Below, piece after piece: positions 1 through 9,162 of a DNA stretch of 64,000 bases; the first letter of the stretch is position 1, and every line of letters starts with the position of its first letter. Where the stretch lies: assembly GCF_014596085.1 (NCBI RefSeq), contig NZ_JACCJY010000013.1:1-64000 (forward strand). Reading direction: 5' to 3'. This stretch comes from Azospirillum tabaci. GTDB taxonomy: Bacteria > Pseudomonadota > Alphaproteobacteria > Azospirillales > Azospirillaceae. Made by a program: the position numbers and the translations under genes. The notes under the pieces are model-generated. The model saw nothing but the letters and a program-made list of their open reading frames with translations, searched no databases and was not told the origin of the DNA.

Positions 1-334
1 CGACGGAGCCGGCGTCGGTGCCCAGAGCGGAATAGGCGGCGGTGGTCAGACCGCGCGCCTGCTCGATCATGCTTTCGATCGCGGTCACGCCCTTGTCGGC
101 GGCCTTGATGGTGCTGATCGACTGACCCATGGCGTCCTTCAACGACGACAGGTCGCCGGCGCGCTGGGTCAGGCTTTTCGCTGCGAAGAACGAAGTCGGG
201 CCGTCGAGCGCCGAGTTGATCTTGTTGCCGGTCGAGAGGATGTTCTGCTTGACACCGATCTTGTCGTTCACGCTCTGCAACTGCAGCAGATTCGTGCGCA
301 TTGACGCGGTGAGGGTGACGTCGTTGATGGCCAT
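1..334 (-). CDS. flagellin, N-terminal part (cut by window start)
   Basis: Structural subunit of the flagellar filament, exported by the flagellar type III system. The visible 111 residues begin MAINDVTLTASMRTNLLQLQ and show the flagellin N-terminal coiled-coil (D0/D1) pattern, including the conserved stretch LSTGNKINSALDGP followed by FFAAKSLTQRAGDL. The start is set by ATG at 334 with AAGGAG a few bases upstream. The gene continues beyond base 1, so length and C-terminal half are unknown. Azospirillum species carry separate polar and lateral flagellins; which one this is cannot be decided from the N-terminus alone. A sigma54-like promoter lies about 85 bases upstream of the start. Confidence 0.9.
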   Translation of the reverse strand, partial: MAINDVTLTASMRTNLLQLQSVNDKIGVKQNILSTGNKINSALDGPTSFFAAKSLTQRAGDLSSLKDAMGQSISTIKAADKGVTAIESMIEQARGLTTAAYSALGTDAGSV

Positions 335-757
335 GGTTCCAAGTCTCCTTCTGAGGCTCGCCCCGCGGCTGGTGCTTGAAACCGAAGCGAGGCAACGTGC
401 ATTTGCGCGATCCTCCCCTATCAAGACCCGTGCCAATTCACGAACTTGTCGGCAAGTTGCTGATTTTTCAGGATATAGTTGGTGCTTGCGCGATGAGTCG
501 GCCTTGGCGGGCCGGACGGCCCTTCCTAGGGCGGCGGAAAGTTTTGCCGGGCAGAAAGGGTGTTGCGCCCCGGACCCCGGGACAAAACTTCCCAGTTGGA
601 CGGCCGGTCGGAGTGCGCGCGCAGGGCGCCGGTAAGCTCTTGGTGCCGACGGAGGAGGAGGCTATCGTCGGTGTGTCGCACCCATCGGGGCGCCACCCAT
701 CGGGCCGCCAGGCATCGGAATGTTCTCGGCGCCCGCAACGAAGACGGAGGGATGACC
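335..757. other. intergenic gap, flagellin to RidA-like gene
   Basis: About 420 bases without a supportable gene. The left half (about 400-490) is less GC-rich and holds the flagellin promoter. The right half has a 13-base direct repeat, GCCACCCATCGGG-like, at about 680-710, and the ribosome-binding site of the next gene. Overlapping ORFs here have no recognisable domain. Confidence 0.5.
420..435 (-). promoter_or_regulatory. sigma54-like promoter of the flagellin gene
   Basis: On the minus strand the sequence reads TGGCAC-N5-TTGAT, with a perfect -24 element and 4 of 5 bases of the -12 element (TTGCW). It would start transcription near 408, giving a leader of about 75 bases. RpoN control of flagellar genes is known in Azospirillum; the match itself is seen, the function inferred. 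Confidence 0.45.
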
Positions 758-1225
758 ATGGCCGGACGCATCGAGGCGCGGCTGAAGGAGTTGGGGATCG
801 AGTTGCCGCAGGCGGCGGCCCCGGTGGCGGCCTATGTGCCCTACACCCAGTCGGGCAACACGCTCTACGTGTCGGGGCAGGTCACCGTGTGGAACGGCGA
901 GCGCCGCTTCGTCGGGAAGCTGGGCCAGGATTTCACGGTGGAGCAAGGCCAGCAGGCGGCGCGTCTGTGCGCCCTCAACATCATCGCCCAGGCGAAGGCG
1001 GCCTGCGGCGGCGATCTTGACCGGGTGGTGCGCGTGCTGCGGCTGGGTGGCTTCGTGAACGGCACCCCGGACTTCCACGACCAGCCGCTGGTCATCAACG
1101 GCGCGTCGGAACTGATGATGCAGGTGTTCGGCGACGCCGGGAAGCACGCCCGCGCCGCGGTCGGCGCCCCGTCGCTGCCCGGCAACGTGGCCGTCGAGGT
1201 GGACGCAATCCTCGAACTGGCCTGA
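758..1225 (+). CDS. RidA/YjgF/Rid family protein
   Basis: Small protein of about 155 residues of the Rid superfamily; family members such as RidA hydrolyse reactive enamine/imine intermediates from PLP enzymes. Family signs are the early NTLYVSGQV segment, the central QAARLCALNIIAQAK helix, and the C-terminal ARAAVGAPSLPGNVAVEVDA strand, where the Arg matches the substrate-binding Arg position of RidA. GGAGG at 746-750 sits 7 bases before ATG 758 but only 1 base before ATG 752, so 758 is preferred. It belongs to the YjgF group near the chorismate-mutase-like subfamily; the exact substrate is unknown. The next gene follows 89 bases downstream on the same strand. Confidence 0.85.
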   Translation: MAGRIEARLKELGIELPQAAAPVAAYVPYTQSGNTLYVSGQVTVWNGERRFVGKLGQDFTVEQGQQAARLCALNIIAQAKAACGGDLDRVVRVLRLGGFVNGTPDFHDQPLVINGASELMMQVFGDAGKHARAAVGAPSLPGNVAVEVDAILELA

Positions 1226-1314
1226 TCGGGGTCCACGATCGGGGGAGGGGCGGGCCTCTTGCCGCAGCGCGGAAAAGCGCCCACCTCCCTCGGCGTACCC
1301 GCGAAGGAGAGAGC

Positions 1315-2523
1315 ATGCCCGACGGCAAGGACAGCGGCGCCGGCTCCGGTGCCGGGGAGGCCATCACCGTCAAGGTCCTGACCGGCATCGGTCTGGCCGA
1401 TCCGCAGGAATGGGACGCCTGCGCCGGGCCGGACAACCCTTTTCTCTGCCACGCCTTTTTGCTGGCGCTGGAGGAATCGGGATCGGCCATCGGCCGCACC
1501 GGCTGGCAACCCAGCCACCTCGCCGCCCTCGACGGGGCGGGGCGGATCATAGGCGCGGTGCCCCTCTATCTGAAGAACCATTCCTACGGCGAATATGTCT
1601 TCGACCACGCCTGGGCCCATGCCTATGAGCGGGCGGGAGGGCGGTATTATCCGAAGCTGCAATGCGCCGTGCCCTTCACCCCGGTGCCGGGGCCGCGCCT
1701 TCTCGTCCGGCCCGGCGCCTCGATCCAGGGGATGGAGGCGGTCGCCGGCGCCCTGATCCAGGGGATGGAAGAGGTGGCCCGGCGCTACGGCGTCTCCTCC
1801 GTCCACGTCACCTTTCCGGAGGAGAGCGACTGGCGCCGCCTCGGCGAAGCCGGCTGGCTGCTCCGTGAAGGCGTGCAGTATCATTGGGAGAACCGCGGCT
1901 ACGCCAGCTTCGACGACTTCCTGGGCACCTTGAACAGCCGCAAGCGCAAGGCCATCCGCAAGGAGCGGCGCGAGGTGGCGGAGAGCAGCGTCCGGCTGCA
2001 CAGCCTGACCGGCGCCGATCTGAAGCCGGAGCATTGGGACGCCTTCCACCGCTTCTATCTGGAAACCGCCGACCGGAAATGGGGCGGCGGCTATCTCAAC
2101 CGGGCCTTTTTCCGCCTTCTGGGCGAGACCATGGCCGACCGGATCATGCTGGTGATGTGCGAGGACGGGGGGGAATGGGTTGCCGGTGCTCTGAACCTGA
2201 TCGGCAGCGACGCCCTCTATGGTCGCAACTGGGGCTCCGACGGGAGCTACCGCTTCCTGCATTTCGAGGCGTGCTATTACCGCGCGCTGGATTTCGCCAT
2301 CGAGCGCGGCCTCGGCCGGGTCGAAGCCGGCGCCCAGGGGGAGCACAAGATCCAGCGCGGCTATCTGCCGGTGCCGACCTACAGCGCCCACTGGGTGGCC
2401 GATCCCGGCTTCCACCGCGCCATCGCCGATTACCTGCGCCGCGAGCGGCCCGGCGTGGCGGCGGAGCGCGAGGCGCTGATGGAACTGTCACCCTACCGCC
2501 GGGATGGCGTGTCGGAGCAATAG
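1315..2523 (+). CDS. FemAB-like GNAT-fold acyltransferase (DUF482 / peptidogalycan biosynthesis type)
   Basis: Protein of 402 residues in the FemAB-like (DUF482, PF04339) family of GNAT-fold proteins, which is widespread in proteobacteria and of uncertain substrate. Visible family segments are FLCHAFLLALEESG near residue 45, the aromatic-rich block around HAWAHAYERAGGRYYPKLQ (about 100-120), the basic SRKRKAIRKERREV helix (about 205-218), and the C-terminal GAQGEHKIQRGYLPVPTYSAHW. AAGGAGAG lies just before ATG 1315. It has no signal peptide and is probably cytoplasmic. It follows the Rid gene on the same strand and may be cotranscribed with it. Confidence 0.8.
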   Translation: MPDGKDSGAGSGAGEAITVKVLTGIGLADPQEWDACAGPDNPFLCHAFLLALEESGSAIGRTGWQPSHLAALDGAGRIIGAVPLYLKNHSYGEYVFDHAWAHAYERAGGRYYPKLQCAVPFTPVPGPRLLVRPGASIQGMEAVAGALIQGMEEVARRYGVSSVHVTFPEESDWRRLGEAGWLLREGVQYHWENRGYASFDDFLGTLNSRKRKAIRKERREVAESSVRLHSLTGADLKPEHWDAFHRFYLETADRKWGGGYLNRAFFRLLGETMADRIMLVMCEDGGEWVAGALNLIGSDALYGRNWGSDGSYRFLHFEACYYRALDFAIERGLGRVEAGAQGEHKIQRGYLPVPTYSAHWVADPGFHRAIADYLRRERPGVAAEREALMELSPYRRDGVSEQ

Positions 2524-2529
2524 GGCCGA

Positions 2530-3006
2530 TCAGTAGGGAACGCGGTCGGGCCGGGCGGCCCATTCGTCGAAGACGGCGCGCGCCTCGCCGGCCAGCAGGC
2601 GCTGCATGGGGATGGCTCGCTGCTCCAGCGGCAGGGCGATCTCGGTGTAGAGGAAGGCGTCGTCGAAGCCGATGGCCGCCGCGTCGTCGCGCCCGTTGGC
2701 GTAGACGATGCGCCCGATCCGTGCCCAGTAGATGGCCGACAGGCACATCGGGCAGGGCTCGCAACTCGTGTAGACGGTCGCCCCGGCGAGGCTGAAGCTG
2801 CCGAGGTCGCGGCAGGCGTTGCGGATCGCGACGACCTCGGCGTGCGCCGTCGGGTCGTTGGTGGAGGTGACGCAGTTCCAGCCCTCGCCGATGATCCGCC
2901 CGTCCCGCGCGATGACCGCACCAAAGGGGCCGCCGGCGTTGCCCTGCATGTGGGTGCGGCTGAGCGCGATGGCACGGCGCAGGCAATCCGTGTCGAAACT
3001 CGTCAT
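2530..3006 (-). CDS. guaD: guanine deaminase, cytidine-deaminase fold
   Basis: Zinc deaminase of 158 residues, close to the length of the Bacillus subtilis CDA-fold guanine deaminase, which converts guanine to xanthine. Zinc ligands and catalytic Glu are in HAEVVAI and CEPCPMC. The C-terminal block GFDDAFLYTEIALPLEQRAIP resembles the guanine-deaminase tail, which separates it from tRNA adenosine deaminases. ATG 3006 is preceded by GGGAGAGG; an in-frame ATG eight codons further upstream (3030) is an alternative. It is convergent with the upstream acyltransferase (6 bases between stops) and divergent from the pentapeptide gene. Confidence 0.85.
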   Translation of the reverse strand: MTSFDTDCLRRAIALSRTHMQGNAGGPFGAVIARDGRIIGEGWNCVTSTNDPTAHAEVVAIRNACRDLGSFSLAGATVYTSCEPCPMCLSAIYWARIGRIVYANGRDDAAAIGFDDAFLYTEIALPLEQRAIPMQRLLAGEARAVFDEWAARPDRVPY

Positions 3007-3186
3007 GTTATCCCTCTCCCGAACCATAACCGTGTTGTCGTTCAACCGTTTGATGACTGATCCACAGCCTTGGCCGGGCATGCGCCCGCGGCATTGCAGG
3101 GGCGGCGGACGATTGGGGATTTCCCCTTTACTGACCCTGCGCAAAGCGTAGTGTGGGCGGGACCAGCCGACCGACGGACCAGCCCG

Positions 3187-4500
3187 ATGACCGACCGCAC
3201 CATGGAATTCCTGAAGCAGGTGCGGGACCATCTATTCTATCTCAAACTGAAGCCGGGCGGTGTGCGTCTTCAGGCGAAGGGCGTCGATCTGTCGAGGCTG
3301 CGGCTGAAGGGCTTCAACCTGCAAACGGCCATCCTCACCCAGGGCAACTTCTCCGATGCCCAGCTTGAGGAGGTCAGCTTCGCCATGTCCGACCTGTTCG
3401 GGGCGAATTTCAGCCGGGCGAAGCTGGTGGGGTCCTCCTTCGCGCGGGCGGACCTGCGCGGGGCGAACTTCCTGAAGGCCGACCTGACCCGCACCGACTT
3501 CGAGGGGGCCGACCTGCGCCCCGGCCAGATCATGGTGCACCGCTCTGGGCGCGAGGACGAGGAGGAGGAGCGGCGGCCCGCCAACCTGACGGACGCCCGG
3601 ATGGACGGCGTCAGCTTCAAGGGCGCCGATCTCAGCCACGCCGAGCTGGCCAACGCCTCGACGGCGGGCGGCGACTTCAGCAACGCCAACCTGTTCGCCG
3701 CCAATCTGGCCGGGGCCGATCTGACCGAGGCGAACTTCAGCGGGGCCAAGATGAAACGGGCGGTGCTGAACGGCGCCAACCTGACCCGTGCCGTCCTGCG
3801 CAACGCCGACCTGCGCGAGGCGACCCTGCGCAACGTCGACCTGACCGTGGCCGACACGCAGGGCGCCAACCTCAGCGGCGCCGTCTACATGAAGAACGCC
3901 GACGCCCTGCCGCTGCCGGTGCGCAGCGTGCTGGACGCCCATATCCTGTGGATCAACAGCGGTGGAGGGGCCGGGCTGCGGGCGGACTTCACCGGGATGG
4001 ACCTGCGCGGGCTGGACCTGACCGCCTGCGACCTGTCGGGCGGGGTGTTCCGCGACGCCAATCTGGACGAGGCCCGGTTGTCCAACGCCTCGCTCTCGCT
4101 GGCCGATTTCGGCGGGGCCAGCCTGCGCCGGGCGCGGCTGGACCAGGCGGTGCTGACCGGGGCGAATCTGAGCGGGGTCGACCTGACCGGGGCGGACCTC
4201 CATGGCGCTGACCTTGGCATGGTGGACCTGCGCAACCCGGACGGCACCCCGACCGGGCGGAGCTGGCCCGCCAACCTGACCGGCGCCACCCTGGCCGCCG
4301 CCGACCTGCGCGGCGCCCGGCTGACCGGGGCCAAGCTGGCCGGCGCCAGCTTCGAGATGGCCAACCTCGCCTCCGCCGACCTGCGCGGCTGCGACGACGC
4401 GGCGGCGAACCTGTCGAAGGCCAGCCTGATGGGCGCCCGCCGCGGCCCGCTCAATGCGCGGCCGCCCCGCGACGGCGGCGGCCCCCTCATCGCCCTATAA
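3187..4500 (+). CDS. pentapeptide-repeat protein
   Basis: Protein of 437 residues built almost wholly from A(D/N)LXX five-residue repeats (for example GADLRGANF, ANLAGADLTEANFSGA), which fold into a right-handed quadrilateral beta-helix. Three repeat blocks are split by non-repeat inserts, an acidic one with EDEEEERR near residues 120-130 and one around residues 240-260. The N-terminal 50 residues (MTDRTMEFLKQVRDHLFYLK) are not repeats. No signal peptide, so probably cytoplasmic. MfpA/Qnr proteins of this fold bind gyrase, but nothing here supports that role. The start is the ATG at 3187; an upstream extension lacks a good ribosome-binding site. Confidence 0.85.
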   Translation: MTDRTMEFLKQVRDHLFYLKLKPGGVRLQAKGVDLSRLRLKGFNLQTAILTQGNFSDAQLEEVSFAMSDLFGANFSRAKLVGSSFARADLRGANFLKADLTRTDFEGADLRPGQIMVHRSGREDEEEERRPANLTDARMDGVSFKGADLSHAELANASTAGGDFSNANLFAANLAGADLTEANFSGAKMKRAVLNGANLTRAVLRNADLREATLRNVDLTVADTQGANLSGAVYMKNADALPLPVRSVLDAHILWINSGGGAGLRADFTGMDLRGLDLTACDLSGGVFRDANLDEARLSNASLSLADFGGASLRRARLDQAVLTGANLSGVDLTGADLHGADLGMVDLRNPDGTPTGRSWPANLTGATLAAADLRGARLTGAKLAGASFEMANLASADLRGCDDAAANLSKASLMGARRGPLNARPPRDGGGPLIAL

Positions 4501-4516
4501 CACGACCTCGTAACCC

Positions 4517-5629
4517 TCACGTCCAAGCAGCGAGAACCGCGGCGGCGGTGGACTCCCGCAGGGGAGCCCGTTCGGGCGGGCTCCCGCCATCGACGCGCAG
4601 GCCCATCAGGGTCTCCACCAGCGGCTCCGGCCCCGACGTGACGCGGATCTGGCCACGGGCGGCGATGTGCGGGTGGTCCGGCATCTCCGCCAGCGTCGGC
4701 AGAGCCTCGAAGCAGCAGTCCACGGGATCGAGCAGAGCCTTCCAGTCGGCGAGGCTGCGGCTGGCGAACAGGGTGTCCACCTCTGCGATCAGGGCGGTCT
4801 GGGGGAGCGGGTCGGTTTGCCGGGCGGTCCAGTCGGGGTGTCCCACCGCCTCGCAGAAGCCTTGCCAGAACTTGGCCTCCAGCGCCGAGAGGGTGGCGAA
4901 GCGACCGTCGGCGGTGCGGTAGATTCGGTAGCAGGCGGCCCCGCCCGACAGCAGCGCCTCGCCGCGGGCCGGAACCTCGCCGCGGGCGTCGGCGGTCAGG
5001 TTGAAGCCCTGCCAGCCCAGCACCGTCTCCATGATCGACAGGTCGAGGAAGCAACCCTCGCCGCTGCGCTGGCGCCCGAACAGGGCGGCGACCACCGCCA
5101 GCGCCGCCTGCTGGGCCGATGCGAAGTCGGCGACCGGCGGGTGGCTGATCGAGGGGCGGTCCGGCGTGCCCGAGGAGTCGAGCCCGCCGCCGACCGCCAT
5201 GTAGTTCAGGTCATGGCCGGCCCGCCGCGCGTAGGGGCCGCTGCTGCCCCAGCCGGACAGGCTGGCGTGGACCAGCCGCGGGTTCAACGCGCGCAGCCGG
5301 GCATGGCCGACCCCCAACTTGTCCAGCACGCCGGGGCGGTAGCTTTCCACCAGGGCGTCGGCCCCGGCGATCAACCTTTCGAAGGCGCCGCGGTCGCCAT
5401 CGTCCTTCAGGTTCAGGCGGATGACGGTCTTGCCGGCGTTGAGCAGCTTGTAGGCGGCGGTCGTGCCGTCGGCGTCGGTGGGGCCCATCTGGCGCAGCGG
5501 GTCGCCGCTCGGCGGTTCCACCTTCACCACCTCGGCGCCGAGGTCGGCCAGCATCTGGGCGGCGTAGGGACCCGGCAGATACTGGCCAAGGTCGATGACG
5601 CGCAGTCCGCTCAGGAAGGGCAGGGGCAT
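4517..5629 (-). CDS. CaiB/BaiF class III CoA-transferase
   Basis: Family III CoA-transferase of 370 residues, moving CoA between organic acids. The N-terminus LSGLRVIDLGQYLPGPYAAQMLADLGAEVVKVE is the family signature (only part quoted: GLRVIDLGQYLPGPYAAQML). The likely catalytic Asp is in PPVADFASAQQA. The substrate is not evident; alpha-methylacyl-CoA racemases share this fold. GAGGAAA precedes ATG 5629, which is therefore chosen over ATG codons further upstream. The gene is convergent with the pentapeptide gene (16 bases apart). Confidence 0.85.
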   Translation of the reverse strand: MPLPFLSGLRVIDLGQYLPGPYAAQMLADLGAEVVKVEPPSGDPLRQMGPTDADGTTAAYKLLNAGKTVIRLNLKDDGDRGAFERLIAGADALVESYRPGVLDKLGVGHARLRALNPRLVHASLSGWGSSGPYARRAGHDLNYMAVGGGLDSSGTPDRPSISHPPVADFASAQQAALAVVAALFGRQRSGEGCFLDLSIMETVLGWQGFNLTADARGEVPARGEALLSGGAACYRIYRTADGRFATLSALEAKFWQGFCEAVGHPDWTARQTDPLPQTALIAEVDTLFASRSLADWKALLDPVDCCFEALPTLAEMPDHPHIAARGQIRVTSGPEPLVETLMGLRVDGGSPPERAPLRESTAAAVLAAWT

Positions 5630-5768
5630 GATGCGTTTCCTCATTCTTCGTTCTGGGGGTGCCGCCTGGGAAGAGTGTCCGTGATGCGGCATCGGGAATG
5701 CAACCGTCCGCCCTTCACGTTTGTGCCGCCGCCACCGTCCGTATCAGACCATCGGCGAGGAGGAAAAC

Positions 5769-5975
5769 ATGTCCGCGGGCGAGGCTTCCAAACACAAGGC
5801 TCTCAAGTACAAGGTCTACAAGGATCACCGCAACGAATGGCGCTGGACCTTCCACGCGGCCAACGGCGAGGCCATCGCCGTCAGCAGCGAGGGCTACACG
5901 GCCGAGCGCGACTGCCTGCACGGCATCGCCCTGATGAAGAGTTCCAACGACGCGGTCGTCCTGGTCGAGGAATGA
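5769..5975 (+). CDS. DUF1508 (YegP-like) small protein
   Basis: 68-residue protein with one DUF1508 unit: an FxW-type strand (NEWRWTFHAANGEAIAVSSE) and the following YTAERDCLHGIALMK helix. Proteins of this family usually have one or two such units; the function is unknown. AGGAAA lies just upstream of ATG 5769. A strong terminator follows within 30 bases. Lies in a plus-strand island between two minus-strand genes, so probably monocistronic. Confidence 0.85.
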   Translation: MSAGEASKHKALKYKVYKDHRNEWRWTFHAANGEAIAVSSEGYTAERDCLHGIALMKSSNDAVVLVEE

Positions 5976-6004
5976 GCGCCGGTCGGCTCACCGGAAGCCG
6001 GACA

Positions 6005-6036
6005 AAAAGAAAGGGGGCCTTGCGGCCCCCTTTTTC
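6005..6036. terminator. bidirectional intrinsic terminator
   Basis: Seven-base stem GGGGGCC / GGCCCCC (6013-6019 and 6024-6030) with TTTTT after it on the plus strand and an A-rich run before it. It can end both the DUF1508 gene (+) and clpA (-). Confidence 0.85.
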
Positions 6037-6056
6037 GCGTTCCGTGCGACGCGGCG

Positions 6057-8372
6057 TCATTCCGCCAGTTCGTGCACGACCTCGTCCTCGTCCTCGTCGC
6101 CGGAGCGCCGCTTGCGCGACCCTTCGGTGTACTCGAAGGCGGGCTTGTCGTCCTTCACGGTGACCTTGACCAGACCGCCCTTGGCGAGCTTGCCGAACAG
6201 CAGCTCCTCCGCCAGCGGCTTCTTCAGGTGCTCCTGGATCACGCGGCCCAGCGGACGCGCGCCGTAGAGCGGGTCGTAGCCCTTCTTGCCCAGCCACTCG
6301 CGGGCCTGATCGTCGAGTTCGATCGTGACGCCGCGGTCCTCGAGCTGCGCTTCCATCTGCATGATGAACTTGTCCACCACGCGGTTGATGACCTCCTGGG
6401 TCAGCGGCGCGAAGGGGATGATCGCATCCAGACGGTTGCGGAACTCCGGCGTGAACAGCTTCTCCACCGCTTCCATGTCCTCGCCGACCCGACGCTCGCG
6501 CTCGAAGCCGATGGCCGGCTTGGCCATGTCCGCGGCGCCCGCGTTGGAGGTCATGATGAGGATGACGTTGCGGAAGTCCACCGTCTTGCCGTTGTGGTCG
6601 GTCAGCTTGCCGTGATCCATGATCTGCAACAGGATGTTGAACAGATCCGGATGGGCCTTCTCGATCTCATCGAGCAGCAGCACGCAGTGCGGATGCTGGT
6701 CGATGGCGTCAGTCAGCAGGCCGCCCTGGTCGAACCCGACATAGCCCGGAGGGGCGCCGATCAGGCGGGAGACCGTGTGCCGCTCCATATACTCCGACAT
6801 GTCGAAGCGGGTCAGCTCGATGCCCAGCGTGAGGGAGAGCTGGCGGGCCACCTCGGTCTTGCCGACGCCGGTCGGGCCGGTGAATAGGTAGTTGCCGATC
6901 GGCTTCTCCGGTTCGCGCAGGCCGGCGCGGGCCAGCTTGATGGCGGAGACCAGCGCGTCGATGGCCTTGTTCTGGCCGAAGACCATGGTCTTCAGGTCGC
7001 GCTCCAGGTTGAGGAGCGTTTCCTTATCGTCACGGCTGACCGACTTCGGCGGGATGCGGGCGATCTTGGCGACCACCGCCTCCACGTCCTTGACGGAGAT
7101 CTTCTTCTTCCGCTTGTTCTCCGGCAGCAGCATCTGCGCGGCGCCGACCTCGTCGATGATGTCGATGGCCTTGTCCGGCAGCTTGCGGTCGCCGATGTAC
7201 TTCGCGGACAGCTCCACCGCCGAACGGATCGCGTCGTTGGTGTAGCTCACCCGGTGATGCTTCTCGTAGTAGGTCTTGATCCCCTGGAGGATCTTGATCG
7301 CATCCTCGACCGTCGGCTCGTTAACGTCGATCTTCTGGAAGCGCCGGACGAGCGCCCGGTCCTTCTCGAAATAGTTCCGGTATTCCTTGTAGGTCGTCGA
7401 ACCGATGCAACGCAGCGAGCCGGAGGCGAGGGCCGGCTTCAGCAGGTTCGAGGCGTCCATCGCACCGCCCGAGGTCGCACCGGCGCCGATGACCGTGTGG
7501 ATCTCGTCGATGAAGAGGACGGCACCTTCCGTGGCCTCCAGTTCGGAGACGACGGCCTTGAGGCGCTCTTCGAAGTCGCCGCGGTACCGCGTACCGGCGA
7601 GCAGGGAGCCCATGTCGAGCGCGAAGATGGTGGCGCCCTTCAGCACCTCCGGAACCTCGCCATGGACGATGCGGCGGGCCAGCCCCTCGGCGATGGCGGT
7701 CTTGCCGACACCGGGGTCACCGACATACAGCGGGTTGTTCTTCGACCGCCGGCACAGGATCTGGATGGTCCGCTCGACCTCCTGCTCCCGTCCGATCAGC
7801 GGATCGATCTTCCCGCTGGCCGCCTTCTTGTTCAGGTTGACGCAATAAGCCTCTAGGGCTTCGCTGCCTTTCTTCACGACCTTCTCCGCCGCCGCGTCCT
7901 CGTCGGCTCCGGTAACGCGCTTCGCTTCCGAGCGGCCCGGGGCCTTCGCGATTCCGTGAGAGATGTAGTTCACCGCGTCGAAACGGGTCATTTCCTGCTC
8001 CTGCAGGAAATAGACCGCGTGGCTTTCGCGTTCAGAGAACAGGGCGACGAGCACATTTGCTCCCGTCACCTCTTCACGCCCCGACGACTGGACGTGGATG
8101 GCCGCGCGTTGCAGCACCCGCTGGAAGCCAGCCGTCGGCTTCGCATCATCGGGCCTGTTCGTGATCAGGTTCGCAAGCTCGTTGTCGAGGTAATCCGAGA
8201 GTTCGGCGCGCAGGCGGTCCAGATCGACCCCACAAGCGCGCAAGACGGCCATTGCATCGGCATCCTCGGTCAATGCGAGCAGCAAGTGTTCGAGCGTCGC
8301 GTATTCGTGCCTGCGCTCGTTCGCATGGGCCAGGGCTCGGTGCAGCGTCTGTTCCAAGTTACGCGACAGCAT
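6057..8372 (-). CDS. clpA: ATP-dependent Clp protease ATP-binding subunit ClpA
   Basis: AAA+ unfoldase of 771 residues that feeds substrates to ClpP. In order: Clp N-domain (MLSRNLEQTLHRALAHANER, two helical repeats), first AAA+ module with Walker A GDPGVGKT and Walker B VLFIDEIHT, and second AAA+ module with GPTGVGKTE and LLLDEIEKAHPD, plus the C-terminal D2-small domain. ClpA rather than ClpB is indicated by the absence of the long middle coiled-coil and by the adjacent clpS. It starts 8 bases after the clpS stop, so the two form one operon. The C-terminal tail is acidic and charged. Confidence 0.97.
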   Translation of the reverse strand: MLSRNLEQTLHRALAHANERRHEYATLEHLLLALTEDADAMAVLRACGVDLDRLRAELSDYLDNELANLITNRPDDAKPTAGFQRVLQRAAIHVQSSGREEVTGANVLVALFSERESHAVYFLQEQEMTRFDAVNYISHGIAKAPGRSEAKRVTGADEDAAAEKVVKKGSEALEAYCVNLNKKAASGKIDPLIGREQEVERTIQILCRRSKNNPLYVGDPGVGKTAIAEGLARRIVHGEVPEVLKGATIFALDMGSLLAGTRYRGDFEERLKAVVSELEATEGAVLFIDEIHTVIGAGATSGGAMDASNLLKPALASGSLRCIGSTTYKEYRNYFEKDRALVRRFQKIDVNEPTVEDAIKILQGIKTYYEKHHRVSYTNDAIRSAVELSAKYIGDRKLPDKAIDIIDEVGAAQMLLPENKRKKKISVKDVEAVVAKIARIPPKSVSRDDKETLLNLERDLKTMVFGQNKAIDALVSAIKLARAGLREPEKPIGNYLFTGPTGVGKTEVARQLSLTLGIELTRFDMSEYMERHTVSRLIGAPPGYVGFDQGGLLTDAIDQHPHCVLLLDEIEKAHPDLFNILLQIMDHGKLTDHNGKTVDFRNVILIMTSNAGAADMAKPAIGFERERRVGEDMEAVEKLFTPEFRNRLDAIIPFAPLTQEVINRVVDKFIMQMEAQLEDRGVTIELDDQAREWLGKKGYDPLYGARPLGRVIQEHLKKPLAEELLFGKLAKGGLVKVTVKDDKPAFEYTEGSRKRRSGDEDEDEVVHELAE

Positions 8373-8380
8373 CTGTGGCC

Positions 8381-8707
8381 TTAATCCTTTTCTAGCGTAC
8401 ATTGCAGCGGGTGCTGGTGCTGGCGCGCAAAGTCCATCACCTGCGTGACTTTCGTCTCCGCCACCTCGTAGGTGAACACGCCGCACAAGCCCACACCCCG
8501 CCGGTGCACATGCAGCATGATCCGTGTCGCCTCCTCGCGCGACTTGGCAAAGAAGCGCTCCAAGACATGAACGACGAATTCCATAGGTGTGTAGTCGTCG
8601 TTCAACATCAAGACCTTATACATCGAGGGCTTTTTAGTCTTAGGCTTGGTTTTGATAACCACGCCCGTGGTGGTGCCCTCGTCGCCGTGCTTGTCGTTTT
8701 CGGCCAT
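8381..8707 (-). CDS. clpS: ClpS adaptor, N-end-rule recognition
   Basis: 108-residue adaptor that binds the ClpA N-domain and delivers proteins with N-degrons. The core reads [20 protein letters not shown] with the conserved [10 protein letters not shown] that lines the N-degron pocket, and [21 protein letters not shown]. The N-terminal 25 residues are a flexible, charged extension as in other ClpS proteins. First gene of the clpS-clpA operon, start ATG at 8707. Confidence 0.97.
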   Translation of the reverse strand: MAENDKHGDEGTTTGVVIKTKPKTKKPSMYKVLMLNDDYTPMEFVVHVLERFFAKSREEATRIMLHVHRRGVGLCGVFTYEVAETKVTQVMDFARQHQHPLQCTLEKD

Positions 8708-9162
8708 GGTCTCAACAGGTCAACATCGCGATGTACGTCGCATGAATGATATGAGAACTCGGGGCGCGGTGGGAAGGGGCCGTTTTCGGTGAGTCCCCAT
8801 TTGGGAGAGGCCCATTCGGAACAAGACCTGCCCGGCTACCCCGGAATTGGTGGAAGGCATTTGATATTGCGGCAGAACTGCCGCGCCAGCGTGCCAAAAA
8901 TAGCACGGCCCGCACCCTGTACATGTCCCTCGCGCCCAAAAGAAACAAGCCCGGCGGTCTGCACCGCCGGGCTTTCCCGGAACTTCACAACGCCGTGAGG
9001 CGGCAGGATTTAAAGCGGTACCGCCTTGCGCCGTCCGCACCCCCGGACGGTAGCGTCCCGGGGGCGGCGGAGGTGGGAGCCGCCCCGGCCCTGCGGCCGG
9101 GTCTGTGGAATTGCTGGCTCCGGGACATTTTGCCTCAGGCTGGTCGTCTGGGGCTGGCGCTG
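8708..9162. other. intergenic gap between phasin 1 and clpS
   Basis: About 455 bases without a supportable gene. It holds the phasin terminator at 8946-8973, a GC-rich hairpin-prone block at about 9030-9110, and presumably the clpS promoter, which I could not pin down. Confidence 0.5.
8935..8973 (-). terminator. intrinsic terminator of the first phasin gene
   Basis: Eleven-base perfect stem AGCCCGGCGGT / ACCGCCGGGCT (8948-8958 and 8963-8973). Read on the minus strand it is followed by the T-rich TTGTTTCTTTTGG. Confidence 0.75.

Noticed and set aside
662..1147. Minus-strand reading frame opposite the RidA-like gene with MPGGPMGG-like repeats.
   Set aside because: It is opposite a clear Rid-family gene and the repeats come from GC-rich direct repeats.
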